A DNA stretch of 36,830 nt from an uncultured bacterium (GCA_902760645.1 CACWHC010000016.1:1-36830), one strand, 5' to 3'. Counted from the stretch's first letter, positions 1-8,050 are shown. A program made the numbers and translations. The notes: generated by a model not told the origin, from the sequence alone.

Positions 1-188
1 AGTCCGGCAAATCTCTACACTATAAATCTGCCTCAAATCCCCGACAATTCGGCATCATAGCCAACAAAAACGCATCTAAACTGTCCTGAAAACCTATACT
101 CTGCTCGCTCCTCGCTTGAACCCGGACCGAACTTCGTTCGGTGGGGTTCTGCGTCCCTTACGCAAATATTTTATACTTTGTATAATAA
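1..188. other. gene-free structured flank 3' of tRNA-Leu
   Basis: No gene is supported here. The stretch lies just downstream of tRNA-Leu (minus strand). A nested hairpin at 118-149 has an outer stem GAACCC/GGGTTC and an inner stem ACCGAAC/GTTCGGT closed by a TTC triloop, which reads GAA on the minus strand. A second hairpin follows at 150-164 (TGCGT/ACGCA) and a third at 172-184 (TATAC/GTATA). Positions 1-117 show nothing I can name. GAA-triloop stems also occur in the repeat next to tRNA-Arg at the other end of the window. Confidence 0.4.
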
Positions 189-269
189 TGTCGATGGGGG
201 GACTTGAACCCCCACGGATTTCTCCACACGCCCCTCAAACGTGCACGTCTACCATTCCGCCACATCGAC
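189..269 (-). tRNA. tRNA-Leu (anticodon GAG)
   Basis: Read on the minus strand, the acceptor stem is GTCGATG (269-263) pairing with CATCGAC (196-190), with an unpaired A discriminator at 189. The D arm has GCGGAATGGTAGAC. The anticodon stem CACGT/GCGTG closes the loop TTGAGGG, which gives anticodon GAG. A long class II variable arm precedes the T arm GGGGG-TTCAAGT-CCCCC. The long variable arm and the anticodon identify a leucine tRNA reading CUC/CUU. No CCA is encoded after the discriminator. Confidence 0.95.
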
Positions 270-575
270 TGATATTTTTCAAATATCGTCGATGTACCGG
301 ATGTTGTCTTTGACAACCCTCTCTCAAAAATGATACTCAATCATTTTTGTTCGGCAGAGTGCCACATCGTCTGATACCTTTTCTAGTATCTCAACATTCC
401 GGATGTTGTCTTTGACAACCCTCTCTCAAAAATGATACTCAATCATTTTTGTTCGGCAGAGTGCCACATCGTCTGGTACTTCTGCAAGTATCTCCGCCAT
501 TACGGATGTGTCTTTGACAACCCTCTCTCAAAAATGATACTTAATCATTTTTGTTCGGCAGAGTGCCACATCGAC
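270..575 (-). repeat. three tandem 102-bp units carrying the tRNA-Leu 5' end
   Basis: The units are 270-371, 372-473 and 474-575, exactly 102 bp each. Each ends (plus strand) with gccacatcgac or gccacatcgtc, the complement of the first 11 nt of the adjacent tRNA-Leu. Each unit contains a 9-bp hairpin AAAAATGAT/ATCATTTTT, a stem TTGTC/GACAA (imperfect in unit 3), and at its start a hairpin whose sequence differs between units while pairing is kept (GATATTT/AAATATC, GATAC/GTATC, GGTACTT/AAGTATC). In minus-strand order the array lies directly upstream of the tRNA and would be part of its leader if transcribed. Confidence 0.9.
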
Positions 576-611
576 TGATATTTTCCTATTTAATTGTCAA
601 AATACAATATC

Positions 612-640
612 AACATAACATAAAAACAATTCTGTGTAAA
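612..640 (-). promoter_or_regulatory. possible promoter of tRNA-Leu and its repeat array
   Basis: On the minus strand, TTTACA (640-635) lies 17 nt from TATGTT (617-612). The -35 matches the sigma-70 consensus at five of six positions and the -10 at four of six. It sits between the surE terminator and the array, so a transcript from here would include all three units before the tRNA. Other AT-rich hexamers nearby could serve instead. Confidence 0.35.
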
Positions 641-670
641 GAAAAAAGCACGTATCTCACCTGCTTTTTC
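641..670 (-). terminator. intrinsic terminator of surE
   Basis: Read on the minus strand, GAAAAAGCA (670-662) pairs with TGCTTTTTTC (650-641) around an 11-nt loop, and the T-run lies inside the 3' arm. It begins about 18 nt after the surE stop. Confidence 0.6.
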
Positions 671-687
671 TTCGTTAATATGCAGTT

Positions 688-1479
688 TTAAAACCAGTCA
701 CAGAAATTTTCATTACACAAAATACTGTTTAAATCGGACATTGTCGCTGTTCTTGTCATCTCGTAAGTTACCGGAGTTATTGAAATTTTATTGTTTCTGA
801 CTGCCGCAATATCCGTATTAGCCCCCTCCGGCTCAGAAATTAATTCACCTGCCATCCAATAATAAATTTTGCCCCTCGGATCAATACGTTTTTCGTAATT
901 ATCAGTAAACATTTTACGACCAAGCTCCGTAATTGCCACACCTGCAATATCATCAGCATCTAACGAAGGTACATTCACATTCAATATTGTCTTTGGTGGA
1001 AATTTAAAATCCTTTAATCTTTTCAGCATTTCATTGACAAATCTTCCTGTATGCTGAAAATCTTCATAATCACACTGCATACTTGCCAAAGAAACGGCAA
1101 TACTTGGAATACCCATCATTGCGCCCTCCATTGCACAACTTACCGTTCCTGAATATAATATGTCCGCACCCAAATTTGGACCATGGTTGATTCCTGATAT
1201 TACTAAATCCGGTTTTTCATCATCTGATAATATCGCATTTATACCTATTTTTACACAATCTCCGGGAGTACCCGTCGTTACCCAAGTTCGTTTTGCCCCA
1301 CTTATAGATTCTAATTCTTCCACACGAAGCGGTGTATGTAAAGTTAAAGAATGACCTGCTGCCGAACGCTCCCTGTCAGGAGCAACAACATATACCTCAT
1401 GATCTTCCGATAAGCATTTTGTCAATACTCTTATACCGTTTGCCGCTATACCATCATCATTCGAAATTAATATTTTCAT
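688..1479 (-). CDS. surE: 5'/3'-nucleotidase SurE
   Basis: SurE is a cytoplasmic, metal-dependent nucleoside monophosphate phosphatase. The product of 263 aa begins MKILISNDDG, the family signature in which the paired Asp residues and the following Asn bind the metal. Further family blocks are visible: APDRERSAAGHSLTL, GTPGDCVKIG, and SGINHGPNLG followed by YSGTVSCAMEG. An in-frame start eight codons upstream is possible, but the chosen ATG has AGGAAAGGG four nucleotides before it and starts at the conserved N-terminus. Length is normal for the family. It stands alone, with its own terminator downstream. Confidence 0.95.
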   Translation of the reverse strand: MKILISNDDGIAANGIRVLTKCLSEDHEVYVVAPDRERSAAGHSLTLHTPLRVEELESISGAKRTWVTTGTPGDCVKIGINAILSDDEKPDLVISGINHGPNLGADILYSGTVSCAMEGAMMGIPSIAVSLASMQCDYEDFQHTGRFVNEMLKRLKDFKFPPKTILNVNVPSLDADDIAGVAITELGRKMFTDNYEKRIDPRGKIYYWMAGELISEPEGANTDIAAVRNNKISITPVTYEMTRTATMSDLNSILCNENFCDWF

Positions 1480-1639
1480 ATTACCCTTTCCTAAAGAAAC
1501 CAACTATTAACATTCTTATTCTAATACCTTTTCAGCCTTTTTCCAAGACTGTAAATAAAATATATTAAGTATTGTAACAAATACAAAATTTACCTAAAAA
1601 ATATAGCAATAATATATACTTAAAATTTTTTATATATAT

Positions 1640-1765
1640 GAACACGAGGAAAGCTTAAATTTGAGGAATCAACAAAAATTTAAGCACACACACTACACTT
1701 CACACTATTTGAGGAATGAATGAAAGTTTATTCCAAAGCTCTCCCTAAAAAGAGGGCTTTTTGTT
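1640..1765 (+). ncRNA. candidate small RNA ending in an intrinsic terminator
   Basis: No ORF fits this plus-strand stretch, yet it ends in a good plus-strand terminator and no plus-strand gene lies upstream in the window. It has a 10-bp stem GCTTAAATTT/AAATTTAAGC (1653-1685) and a second stem GGAAT/ATTCC near 1710-1735. GAGGAA appears three times (about 1646, 1662 and 1711), in or beside the loops. Repeated GGA-containing loops recall RNAs that titrate CsrA/RsmA, but no such regulator is seen in the window. The promoter is unclear in the AT-rich DNA before 1640. Confidence 0.3.
1735..1762 (+). terminator. intrinsic terminator
   Basis: AAAGCTCTC (1735-1743) pairs with GAGGGCTTT (1752-1760) with one G-T pair and an 8-nt loop. 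A T-rich tail follows on the plus strand. In the other orientation it could stop transcription from the transporter gene ending at 1773, but the T-run is weaker there. Confidence 0.6.
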
Positions 1766-1772
1766 TGCTTTA

Positions 1773-3125
1773 TTAATTTTCTTCTTCCAAAGCCTCATCT
1801 TCATCAGAATTTAGTCTTACAATTTTTAACTTAGTAATTCTGGCACCATCAATTTCACTTACAGCAAAACGGAAATTTTTAAACTGAACTTCATCATTCA
1901 CCTGAGCAATACGTCCCAACAACTTAACTACAAGACCGCCTAATGTATCTACGTCCTCTTCTTCTATGTCATTATCAAAATTAAAGAACTCTGAAAATTC
2001 ATCAAGACGCATTCTTGCATTTGCAATATATTCATTCTCAGCGACTTCTTTTATATCAGATTCTTCCTCGACATCAAATTCATCCTGAACATCCCCTACT
2101 ATTTCTTCAAGGACATCCTCTAACGTTATCAACCCTGAAGTACCGCCAAATTCATCTATAACAATTGCCATTTGCTGCCCTTTATTCTTTTTAAATTCAA
2201 GCACAAGTTTATCCATTGTAATTGTTTCAGGGACAAGCATAACCTCTCTCAAAATATTTTTTATTGGACATACTTCATCTTTTATTGATAATGAATACAA
2301 ATCTTTTACATGCACAATCCCAACGATGTCATCAATATCCTCATTATAAACAGGATACCTGGTATATTGCGACTCTGCAGCAAGTTTATTTAAATCCTCC
2401 AGCGTCATATCAATAGGAATACATACCATATCAGTTCTCGGATGCATTACCTGTTTTGCAGTTAAATCTGAAAATTTAAACATATTATGCAGCATATCTT
2501 TTTCAGTTTCATTTAAAACACCGCCGTTATAACTGGCATCAACAAGCATGTCTAATTCTTCCGTAGAATGGACAAGAGAAGATTCCCTGCTTCTTGGAAT
2601 ATTTAATATCTTTAACACAATATTACCAAAACCGTTCAATAACCAAATAAAAGGCGTAAATATTACGCTTATGCCATGCATAGGTCTTGCAACCCATAAA
2701 GCAGTTTTTTCGGTATATTCCAACGCTATTGATTTTGGAATAAGTTCCCCCAATACAACATGCAAAAAAGTAATCAGGCAAAATGCAATGGTCACGGACA
2801 CAGTATGAGTTGCCAATGTCTTTGATATTCCGGGTAAAAATGCAAATACAGGGTCAATAATTCTTGCCAAAGTGCTTTCACCTACCCAACCTAAACCAAG
2901 ACTTGATATAGTAACACCCAACTGAACTGCTGCAACAAATTTATCCAAATCTTGAATTGCCTTCATAGCCAGCTTTGCATTTGAATTTCCTTCTTTAACA
3001 AGCTGTTCAATACGGGTTTTTCTTACTTTTACCATGGCAAATTCAGATGCCACAAAAAATCCGTTTGAAAATAATAAAAGTACAATAACCGATAAATTAA
3101 ATATCAATCCTATATAACTGTCCAT
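1773..3125 (-). CDS. CNNM/CorC (HlyC/TlyC) family transporter, DUF21-CBS-CorC_HlyC
   Basis: A 450-aa membrane protein of the CNNM/CorC family, linked to magnesium or cobalt efflux in other bacteria. Residues 1-200 form the DUF21 transmembrane domain: an N-terminal hydrophobic helix, then the conserved FVASEFAMVKVRKTRIEQL block and several more helices, including one around LHVVLGELIPKS. A CBS pair follows at roughly 215-335 (VMHPRTDM, VIDEFGGTSGLITLEDVLEEIVG). The acidic C-terminal CorC_HlyC domain (about 350-445) includes DTLGGLVVKLLGRI. The ATG has no nearby ribosome-binding site. Instead TAAAAT (3137-3132) ends 6 nt before it, so the mRNA may be leaderless. Old hemolysin names for this family are misleading. 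Confidence 0.92.
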   Translation of the reverse strand: MDSYIGLIFNLSVIVLLLFSNGFFVASEFAMVKVRKTRIEQLVKEGNSNAKLAMKAIQDLDKFVAAVQLGVTISSLGLGWVGESTLARIIDPVFAFLPGISKTLATHTVSVTIAFCLITFLHVVLGELIPKSIALEYTEKTALWVARPMHGISVIFTPFIWLLNGFGNIVLKILNIPRSRESSLVHSTEELDMLVDASYNGGVLNETEKDMLHNMFKFSDLTAKQVMHPRTDMVCIPIDMTLEDLNKLAAESQYTRYPVYNEDIDDIVGIVHVKDLYSLSIKDEVCPIKNILREVMLVPETITMDKLVLEFKKNKGQQMAIVIDEFGGTSGLITLEDVLEEIVGDVQDEFDVEEESDIKEVAENEYIANARMRLDEFSEFFNFDNDIEEEDVDTLGGLVVKLLGRIAQVNDEVQFKNFRFAVSEIDGARITKLKIVRLNSDEDEALEEEN

Positions 3126-3197
3126 TAAATAATTTTATACCCTCATATGATGTTATAAAACAAATTATAATATTACGAAAGACAAAAAGCAAGCACA

Positions 3198-4004
3198 TTA
3201 ATGAAAATCGACTTCTCTAATCTGCGTATATATCATAGGGGAAAATCCCTTTGTCGTTACAATATCAATTATTTTATAAGGATTTGTAACTGCAGCCAAA
3301 GACGGAGAACTTATATGATAAATACCATTTTCCATTTTTTCTTTATTCATGTGATAATGACCTGAAATAATCGCAATAACATTATTATGCTTGTTTAAAA
3401 CAGCATAATAATTTTCGGGCTGATAAACTCTGTGAGACTTCAAATCACTTGGCGGTAAAATAGGGAAATGCTGCATAATAACAACTTTACGGCGTTTATT
3501 TTTAGTCAATTGTTTATCTAACCAATCTAACGTAGCTACCCTGTAGAAACCTCCGGGTCCCGGGATAGTTTCCTTTGCACCATCAAGACCTATAAAGACA
3601 AATTCACCCTTTTTTAGAACAAAATTGCGTTTATTTTGTCTTGAAAAGAAATTATACTTGCGGACAATTTCATAATATCTCTGCTTAGAAATGCCATTAG
3701 TCTTAAAGACGTCATGATTTCCTAAAATAATATAATAAGGCACATTCAGCTTCTTAACTATTTTTAAAAACTCTTCAAGATTTTGTTCGTGTGAAGAATC
3801 AATATTATCGCCTGTGAATACAACAAATGATATGTTAGGCTGTTCATTAATATCCTTTACTGTTGCTTTTAAAACATCAGCAGTATATTTGCTTTTTACG
3901 GTAAAATGGACATCAGTAACCTGAACAAACTTAATTTCACCTGCGAACACGGAAGTTACACTAAAAAATATAAACAAAACAAAAATAAATAACTTATTTA
4001 ACAT
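3198..4004 (-). CDS. secreted calcineurin-like metallophosphoesterase
   Basis: 268 aa with a clear signal peptide (residues 1-21, hydrophobic core ending VFA). The metallophosphoesterase signature motifs appear in order: DVH near residue 31, GDN near 65, GNHD near 97, a His in MQHFP, and GHYH near 216. These residues form the two-metal active site, so a hydrolase acting on a phosphoester outside the cytoplasm is likely. The substrate cannot be told from sequence. GAGG lies 4 nt before the ATG. It is divergent from rqcP with about 70 bp between, which should hold both promoters. Confidence 0.88.
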   Translation of the reverse strand: MLNKLFIFVLFIFFSVTSVFAGEIKFVQVTDVHFTVKSKYTADVLKATVKDINEQPNISFVVFTGDNIDSSHEQNLEEFLKIVKKLNVPYYIILGNHDVFKTNGISKQRYYEIVRKYNFFSRQNKRNFVLKKGEFVFIGLDGAKETIPGPGGFYRVATLDWLDKQLTKNKRRKVVIMQHFPILPPSDLKSHRVYQPENYYAVLNKHNNVIAIISGHYHMNKEKMENGIYHISSPSLAAVTNPYKIIDIVTTKGFSPMIYTQIREVDFH

Positions 4005-4075
4005 ATTACCTCTACTTTTATTTAAATTATATCACGGATTTAAAACTTATGCTAAAATGTAAAAAGAGGTTAAAT

Positions 4076-4321
4076 ATGAGATTAGATAAATTTTTAAAAG
4101 TATCCAGATTAATAAAACGAAGAACCGTTGCCAATGAAGTTTCTGAAATGGGCAGGGTGTTGGTAAACAACAATCCCGCAAAACCTGCAAAACAGCTAAA
4201 AGAAAACGATATAATAACAATTGAATACGCAAACAGAAATTTACAGGTCAAAGTTTTAAAAATTCCCACAGGTAATGTCAGCATACAGGAAGCACCGACA
4301 TTATATGAAATTCTTGAATAA
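4076..4321 (+). CDS. rqcP: S4-domain RNA-binding protein, RqcP/YabO-like
   Basis: 81 aa, essentially one S4 RNA-binding domain starting MRLDKFLKVSRLIKRRT and containing GRVLVNNNPAKPAKQLKEND. Length and sequence match Bacillus YabO (RqcP), which helps RqcH add C-terminal tails to stalled nascent chains on 50S subunits during ribosome quality control. The start was moved nine codons downstream of the first possible ATG because the domain begins here and AGAGG lies just before it. Hsp15-type S4 proteins are the main alternative. No rqcH is present in the window to confirm the pathway. Confidence 0.8.
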   Translation: MRLDKFLKVSRLIKRRTVANEVSEMGRVLVNNNPAKPAKQLKENDIITIEYANRNLQVKVLKIPTGNVSIQEAPTLYEILE

Positions 4322-4327
4322 ACTTCA

Positions 4328-6136
4328 CTAAGCGGAATACATTTTTAAAGTACGTTCCGTATTTTTTGTAATAACAGCCTTTGCAGATTCATATTCCTGT
4401 TGAAGTGCGGAATGCTCAGTATCCAAAAGTTTAAGAATACTGTTATACTTTCTCTCTTTTGACTCAATTTCTTTGGTTTTTTGCTCGTACTCAGCTTCTG
4501 TTTTTGCTATAGCATTTTCATCAATCTGTTCTGATATATCAAGTGCATTTGTATAAATTATTGATGTCCACGTTGCGTATTTTAATCCTGTACCATACTC
4601 GGTAGGATTTGTATAATTAACTCTTTCCATAGAGACCGCACCGGTTTCAAGTGCATATTTCAACCAGTCTTGACTGTTATACAAGCCATCCTCTAAAACT
4701 TTCCATCGTGGAAATGTTTTTGTATTAGTTATAGTCGTACTTGGATAAAGCGATGTCGTTCCGTATTCGGTAGTAGTAACATTTGTAGCAGTAGTTGCAG
4801 TAGTCATCTTGTCGTCTTTTTTTTGTGACGGACCATTCATTCTGTGCCACAAATTTACATACCACTGTGCTTTATCGGAATCAGTATAAGTATAAACTTC
4901 TTCTTCCAGGGTTGCAGGAATATCCTGCATAACAGGTTCACTTTCGAGCCATTCCTGATAAGCCGGATTGTCAACACGCTCATAAACAGCCTCATGTTCA
5001 ACATATTCATCAGGCAAAACCGAAGTGGTAGCAGGATGTTCTACTGTAACTTCAGGATGTTCAACTTCTTCCCACTTACATAAGTCAAAATTGACAATAT
5101 GCCAAAACGTAGCAACATGCTCCGGATTTGAAGGTCCACCGGTTGCACTGCCAATTTGATAATCATCATGGTATTCCCACAACATATCAACGAGTTTTTG
5201 ATAAACTGTCAAACCCTCAGAACAGTCATCATCCTTACACCAAGCACTGTATGTAGTTCCATCACCCAACGGCATATCTACATATTCATCATGGACATGA
5301 CCACATGCATACTCATGCCTCAAATCTTCTTTTAACTGATCAGAAACAGGATGCTGGTCTGTATTCCAACACCAAAAGTTATTGTGCTCGCCGCAATTTT
5401 CATCTTTGGCATATACATGAAAAGTATCGCCTCCTGATGTAGTGTGCTCACCCGATCCTATCAAACTTGAAACCACATGCATCCAACAATTCTTACCATC
5501 CATTGTAAAACTGATACATCCCGTCTGCATTATACGATCCCACCAGCCTGTAGTGTCGACTCTTTCTGTATATGCTTCCTGAATAACCTCAGTCCACGCA
5601 TCATCATTTGTCACGGTTTCACCCGGAATAACTTCTGTCCATGCAGGTGAAACTAATTTATCAATATACTTAGGAGGTTCTAATTCAGCCCATCTGGCAT
5701 GCTCCTCTGCCCACTTTGTATAAGCATCAGAATATGCAGGATTTTCAACAGTTTCTGTCACACCTGTAGGTATAGGTGCTATTCCGTACTTGTCAAGAAA
5801 TTCGTTTATATTCTTGCTGTTTTCGTAATTTGTACCGTCGAGCTCAGACACTAGCACTTGTCCGTCAAGATTTACAAGTGCATATTGGTTTTTTAAAGGT
5901 CCGTAATTGGAAAGCTGAGCAGCAGTTAAATCAACGTAAACTTTATCCCCATTTTCATCGTAAGTTCTGTATATATAAGCATTTTGATTTAGAGCATTTG
6001 TATATTCTCGACTGGCATCAGATGTTTGATTTGCAAGGGCTAATTTAGCAGCAGTAACAGTCTGAGAACGCATTTCGTTATCAGAAAGCCTTGAAGTTAT
6101 GCTTAGTAATTTTGCTTGTGATGCTGCTAAACCCAT
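4328..6136 (-). CDS. large Cys/His/Trp-rich protein with conserved helical ends
   Basis: 602 aa, no function recognised. Three parts are visible. An N-terminal helical segment begins MGLAASQAKLLSITSRLSDN and continues to about residue 55. A large central insert (about 120-440) is acidic and rich in Trp, His and Cys (GCIS, NCW, NCG, WCW, ACGHVH, WCK, DDCSEG, LCK) and repeats short phrases such as EHPEVTVEHP and DNPAY. The C-terminal ~75 residues are coiled coil (EYEQKTKEIESKERKYNSI, then LDTEHSALQQEYESAKAVI). There is no signal peptide. Short helices at both ends around a variable middle resemble flagellar axial and other appendage proteins in layout only. GAAAGG lies 7 nt before the chosen ATG. 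I recall this end-motif pair from gut Gastranaerophilales proteins, but cannot verify it. Confidence 0.75.
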   Translation of the reverse strand: MGLAASQAKLLSITSRLSDNEMRSQTVTAAKLALANQTSDASREYTNALNQNAYIYRTYDENGDKVYVDLTAAQLSNYGPLKNQYALVNLDGQVLVSELDGTNYENSKNINEFLDKYGIAPIPTGVTETVENPAYSDAYTKWAEEHARWAELEPPKYIDKLVSPAWTEVIPGETVTNDDAWTEVIQEAYTERVDTTGWWDRIMQTGCISFTMDGKNCWMHVVSSLIGSGEHTTSGGDTFHVYAKDENCGEHNNFWCWNTDQHPVSDQLKEDLRHEYACGHVHDEYVDMPLGDGTTYSAWCKDDDCSEGLTVYQKLVDMLWEYHDDYQIGSATGGPSNPEHVATFWHIVNFDLCKWEEVEHPEVTVEHPATTSVLPDEYVEHEAVYERVDNPAYQEWLESEPVMQDIPATLEEEVYTYTDSDKAQWYVNLWHRMNGPSQKKDDKMTTATTATNVTTTEYGTTSLYPSTTITNTKTFPRWKVLEDGLYNSQDWLKYALETGAVSMERVNYTNPTEYGTGLKYATWTSIIYTNALDISEQIDENAIAKTEAEYEQKTKEIESKERKYNSILKLLDTEHSALQQEYESAKAVITKNTERTLKMYSA

Positions 6137-6208
6137 GGATGAACCTTTCAGACATGAATAACGGAACAACACCACAAAAACATAAATTTTATTTACAAAT
6201 ATTTACAA

Positions 6209-7537
6209 CTAAACTAAATATCTAAAATACAGATATATCGAACTTAAAGTAAGTGCAACTACCGTAACAATAGCACCATATTTCAAAAATCTCATAAATG
6301 ATATGGCATGACCTTTTGAAGCTGCAGTTTCACTGACAAGTACATTAGCAGCAGCACCGATAATAGTGAAGTTACCGCCAAGACAAGCTCCTAATGCCAA
6401 TGCCCACCACATAGGATTATGACCTGCACCGTGATACGGAATTGTATGCTGAACCTGATCAATCAGAGGTGCCATAGTAGCTGTGTACGGTATATTATCA
6501 ATTATACCTGATAAAATACCTGAACCCCACAGAATCAGCATAGTAGCAAACTTTAAGCTGCCATGAGTTAATTCTATCATCTTATTTGCTAAAAATGCGA
6601 TACCGCCATTTGCCTCAAATCCGCCAATTATGATAAATAAGCCGATAAAGAAGAAAATTGTCAGCCATTCAACATCTTTATAAATTTCTTTTGGTTTTTC
6701 AAACAATAATAAAACACTTGCACCTGCAACAGCAAAGACATACGCAGGAATACCCGTTTTATCATGTGTCATAAAACCTAATATTACAAAAAATAAAACA
6801 ATCAGTGAACGAATCATTAAATTTTTATCCGTGATAGTCTTTGAATTATCAAGATTTGCAATATGCTCCATTTTTTCCGGAGTCGCCTTTAATTGCTTTT
6901 TAAACATTAAAATTAAAATTCCGATAGTCGCAAAGAAAATGATTGCAACAATCAAAGAAAGCTCCTGCAAAAATGCCATAAAACTTAATCCTGCCTTCGC
7001 ACCGATAATAATATTGGGAGGATCGCCTATCAATGTAGCAGTACCGCCTATATTTGACGCCAAAACTTCAGTAATCAAAAACGGTATAGGATCCATATCA
7101 AATTCTTTTGCAATAACAAATGTAACAGGCATAATTAAAACAACAGTTGTTACGTTATCTAAAAATGCCGAAGCTACAGCCGTAAATGCAGCCAAAGCAA
7201 ACAATACCATCTTTGGATGACCTTTGGTAAGTTTTAACAACTGAATGGCAATCCACTTAAAGACGCCGCTTCTGCTTGCAATATGAACAATAATCATCAT
7301 ACCTATCAGCAAAAATATTACATCAAATGCAATGTATTCAAATACCGAACGCACATATTCGCCCGACTGTTTATCAATATAACCCTTAAAAGGTAATAAA
7401 CCGAACAACATCGTCAATGATGCACCCACTAAGGCAACAACTGACTTCGGTATTTTTTCTGTTGCAATAAAAATATACGCTATAAGTAATATAGCTCCTG
7501 AAACCAACATTCCATGCGTAGATATATATTCTAACAT
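6209..7537 (-). CDS. ArsB/NhaD-type (SLC13-like) ion permease
   Basis: 442 aa with about eleven or twelve hydrophobic helices, an inner-membrane secondary transporter of the ion-transporter superfamily. The diagnostic half-repeats are present: FLDNVTTVVLIMPVT, then NIGGTATLIGDPPNIIIG with the GDPPN loop, and in the second half IDNIPYTATMAPLI and LGGNFTIIGAAANVL. The family includes arsenite exporters, NhaD sodium/proton antiporters and P-protein relatives, and the substrate is not decidable here. The start is the ATG preceded by AGGAG 8 nt upstream rather than the in-frame codon 21 residues earlier. No ars genes are adjacent. Confidence 0.88.
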   Translation of the reverse strand: MLEYISTHGMLVSGAILLIAYIFIATEKIPKSVVALVGASLTMLFGLLPFKGYIDKQSGEYVRSVFEYIAFDVIFLLIGMMIIVHIASRSGVFKWIAIQLLKLTKGHPKMVLFALAAFTAVASAFLDNVTTVVLIMPVTFVIAKEFDMDPIPFLITEVLASNIGGTATLIGDPPNIIIGAKAGLSFMAFLQELSLIVAIIFFATIGILILMFKKQLKATPEKMEHIANLDNSKTITDKNLMIRSLIVLFFVILGFMTHDKTGIPAYVFAVAGASVLLLFEKPKEIYKDVEWLTIFFFIGLFIIIGGFEANGGIAFLANKMIELTHGSLKFATMLILWGSGILSGIIDNIPYTATMAPLIDQVQHTIPYHGAGHNPMWWALALGACLGGNFTIIGAAANVLVSETAASKGHAISFMRFLKYGAIVTVVALTLSSIYLYFRYLV

Positions 7538-7628
7538 TTTTAATTCTCCTGTTTCTCTCAGTCTAACACAAAAATAAATTAGTGTAAAAAATACACACAA
7601 AATATTTACAAATTAGACAACCGGCTAA

Positions 7629-7731
7629 TTGAATAAATTACACGGAAACCGTTTAATATAATTAATCTTTTTCATACTTCCAGCTATTCTTAATTCCAAC
7701 CGAGGCAGACATCGTTTGCCTCTTTTTTTTT
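7629..7731 (+). ncRNA. candidate small RNA, promoter plus terminator, no ORF
   Basis: On the plus strand TTGAAT (7629-7634) and TTTAAT (7652-7657) are 17 nt apart. A strong terminator follows at 7702-7731. The transcript would be about 65-70 nt, roughly 7665-7731, without a plausible coding region. No plus-strand gene precedes the terminator for several kilobases, so a short RNA is the simplest reading. It lies just upstream of, and divergent from, the ion permease gene. Confidence 0.35.
7702..7731 (+). terminator. strong intrinsic terminator
   Basis: GAGGCA (7702-7707) pairs with TGCCTC (7717-7722) around a 9-nt loop, followed at once by a run of at least eight T. Confidence 0.75.
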
Positions 7732-7743
7732 ATTTTTCACTCA

Positions 7744-8004
7744 GCCACCAATATTTCCGCAAGACTTCACTGTTTTTCCGCATTTTTATCTCAGCCACCA
7801 ATATTTCCGCTTTTTTCACTTCGCTACCACATTTTCCGCTTTTTTCACTTCGCCACCAGAATTTCCGCACTTTTATCTTCGCCACCAGTTTTTCCGCTTT
7901 TTTCACTTAGCCACCAGTTTTTCCACAAGACTTCACACTTTACACACATTATAAAAAACAATCCGGTAGGCTAGCCTACTTTTCTTCGCCACCAGTATTT
8001 CCGC
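7744..8004. repeat. 29-bp minisatellite
   Basis: The 17-mer core gccaccaNNNTTTCCGC starts at 7794, 7823, 7852, 7881 and 7910, exactly 29 bp apart (one copy has gctacca, the last ends ttccac). Outlying copies start at 7744 and 7988, and a decayed copy is visible near 7765. The units are head-to-tail with no unique spacers. Open frames across it are only by-products of the repeat. Confidence 0.9.
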
Positions 8005-8050
8005 AAGACATCACTTTTTTCGTATAATTATTTCCCGACCGACCGGATTG
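7959..8050. repeat. inverted repeat CAATCCGGT...ACCGGATTG with internal palindrome
   Basis: CAATCCGGT (7959-7967) is mirrored by ACCGGATTG (8042-8050). Next to the left arm is a 14-bp perfect palindrome GTAGGCTAGCCTAC (7966-7979). Just past the right arm is a short hairpin TTGCC-TTTT-GGCAA (8048-8061) with an AT-rich tail. The arms resemble the inner arms of the element at 8071-8255, so both may be remnants of one repeat family. Confidence 0.5.

Noticed and set aside
158-340. 60-codon frame across tRNA-Leu (minus strand)
   Set aside because: It runs through the tRNA and repeat unit and shows no protein character.
4027-4284. Hydrophobic frame opposite rqcP
   Set aside because: It is the antisense shadow of a well-supported S4-domain gene.
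7716-7910. 64-codon open frame (plus strand)
   Set aside because: It is built of the 29-bp repeat (29 is not a multiple of three) and has no ribosome-binding site.
7744-7926. CRISPR array
   Set aside because: Units of 29 bp lie head-to-tail with no unique spacers and no cas genes nearby.
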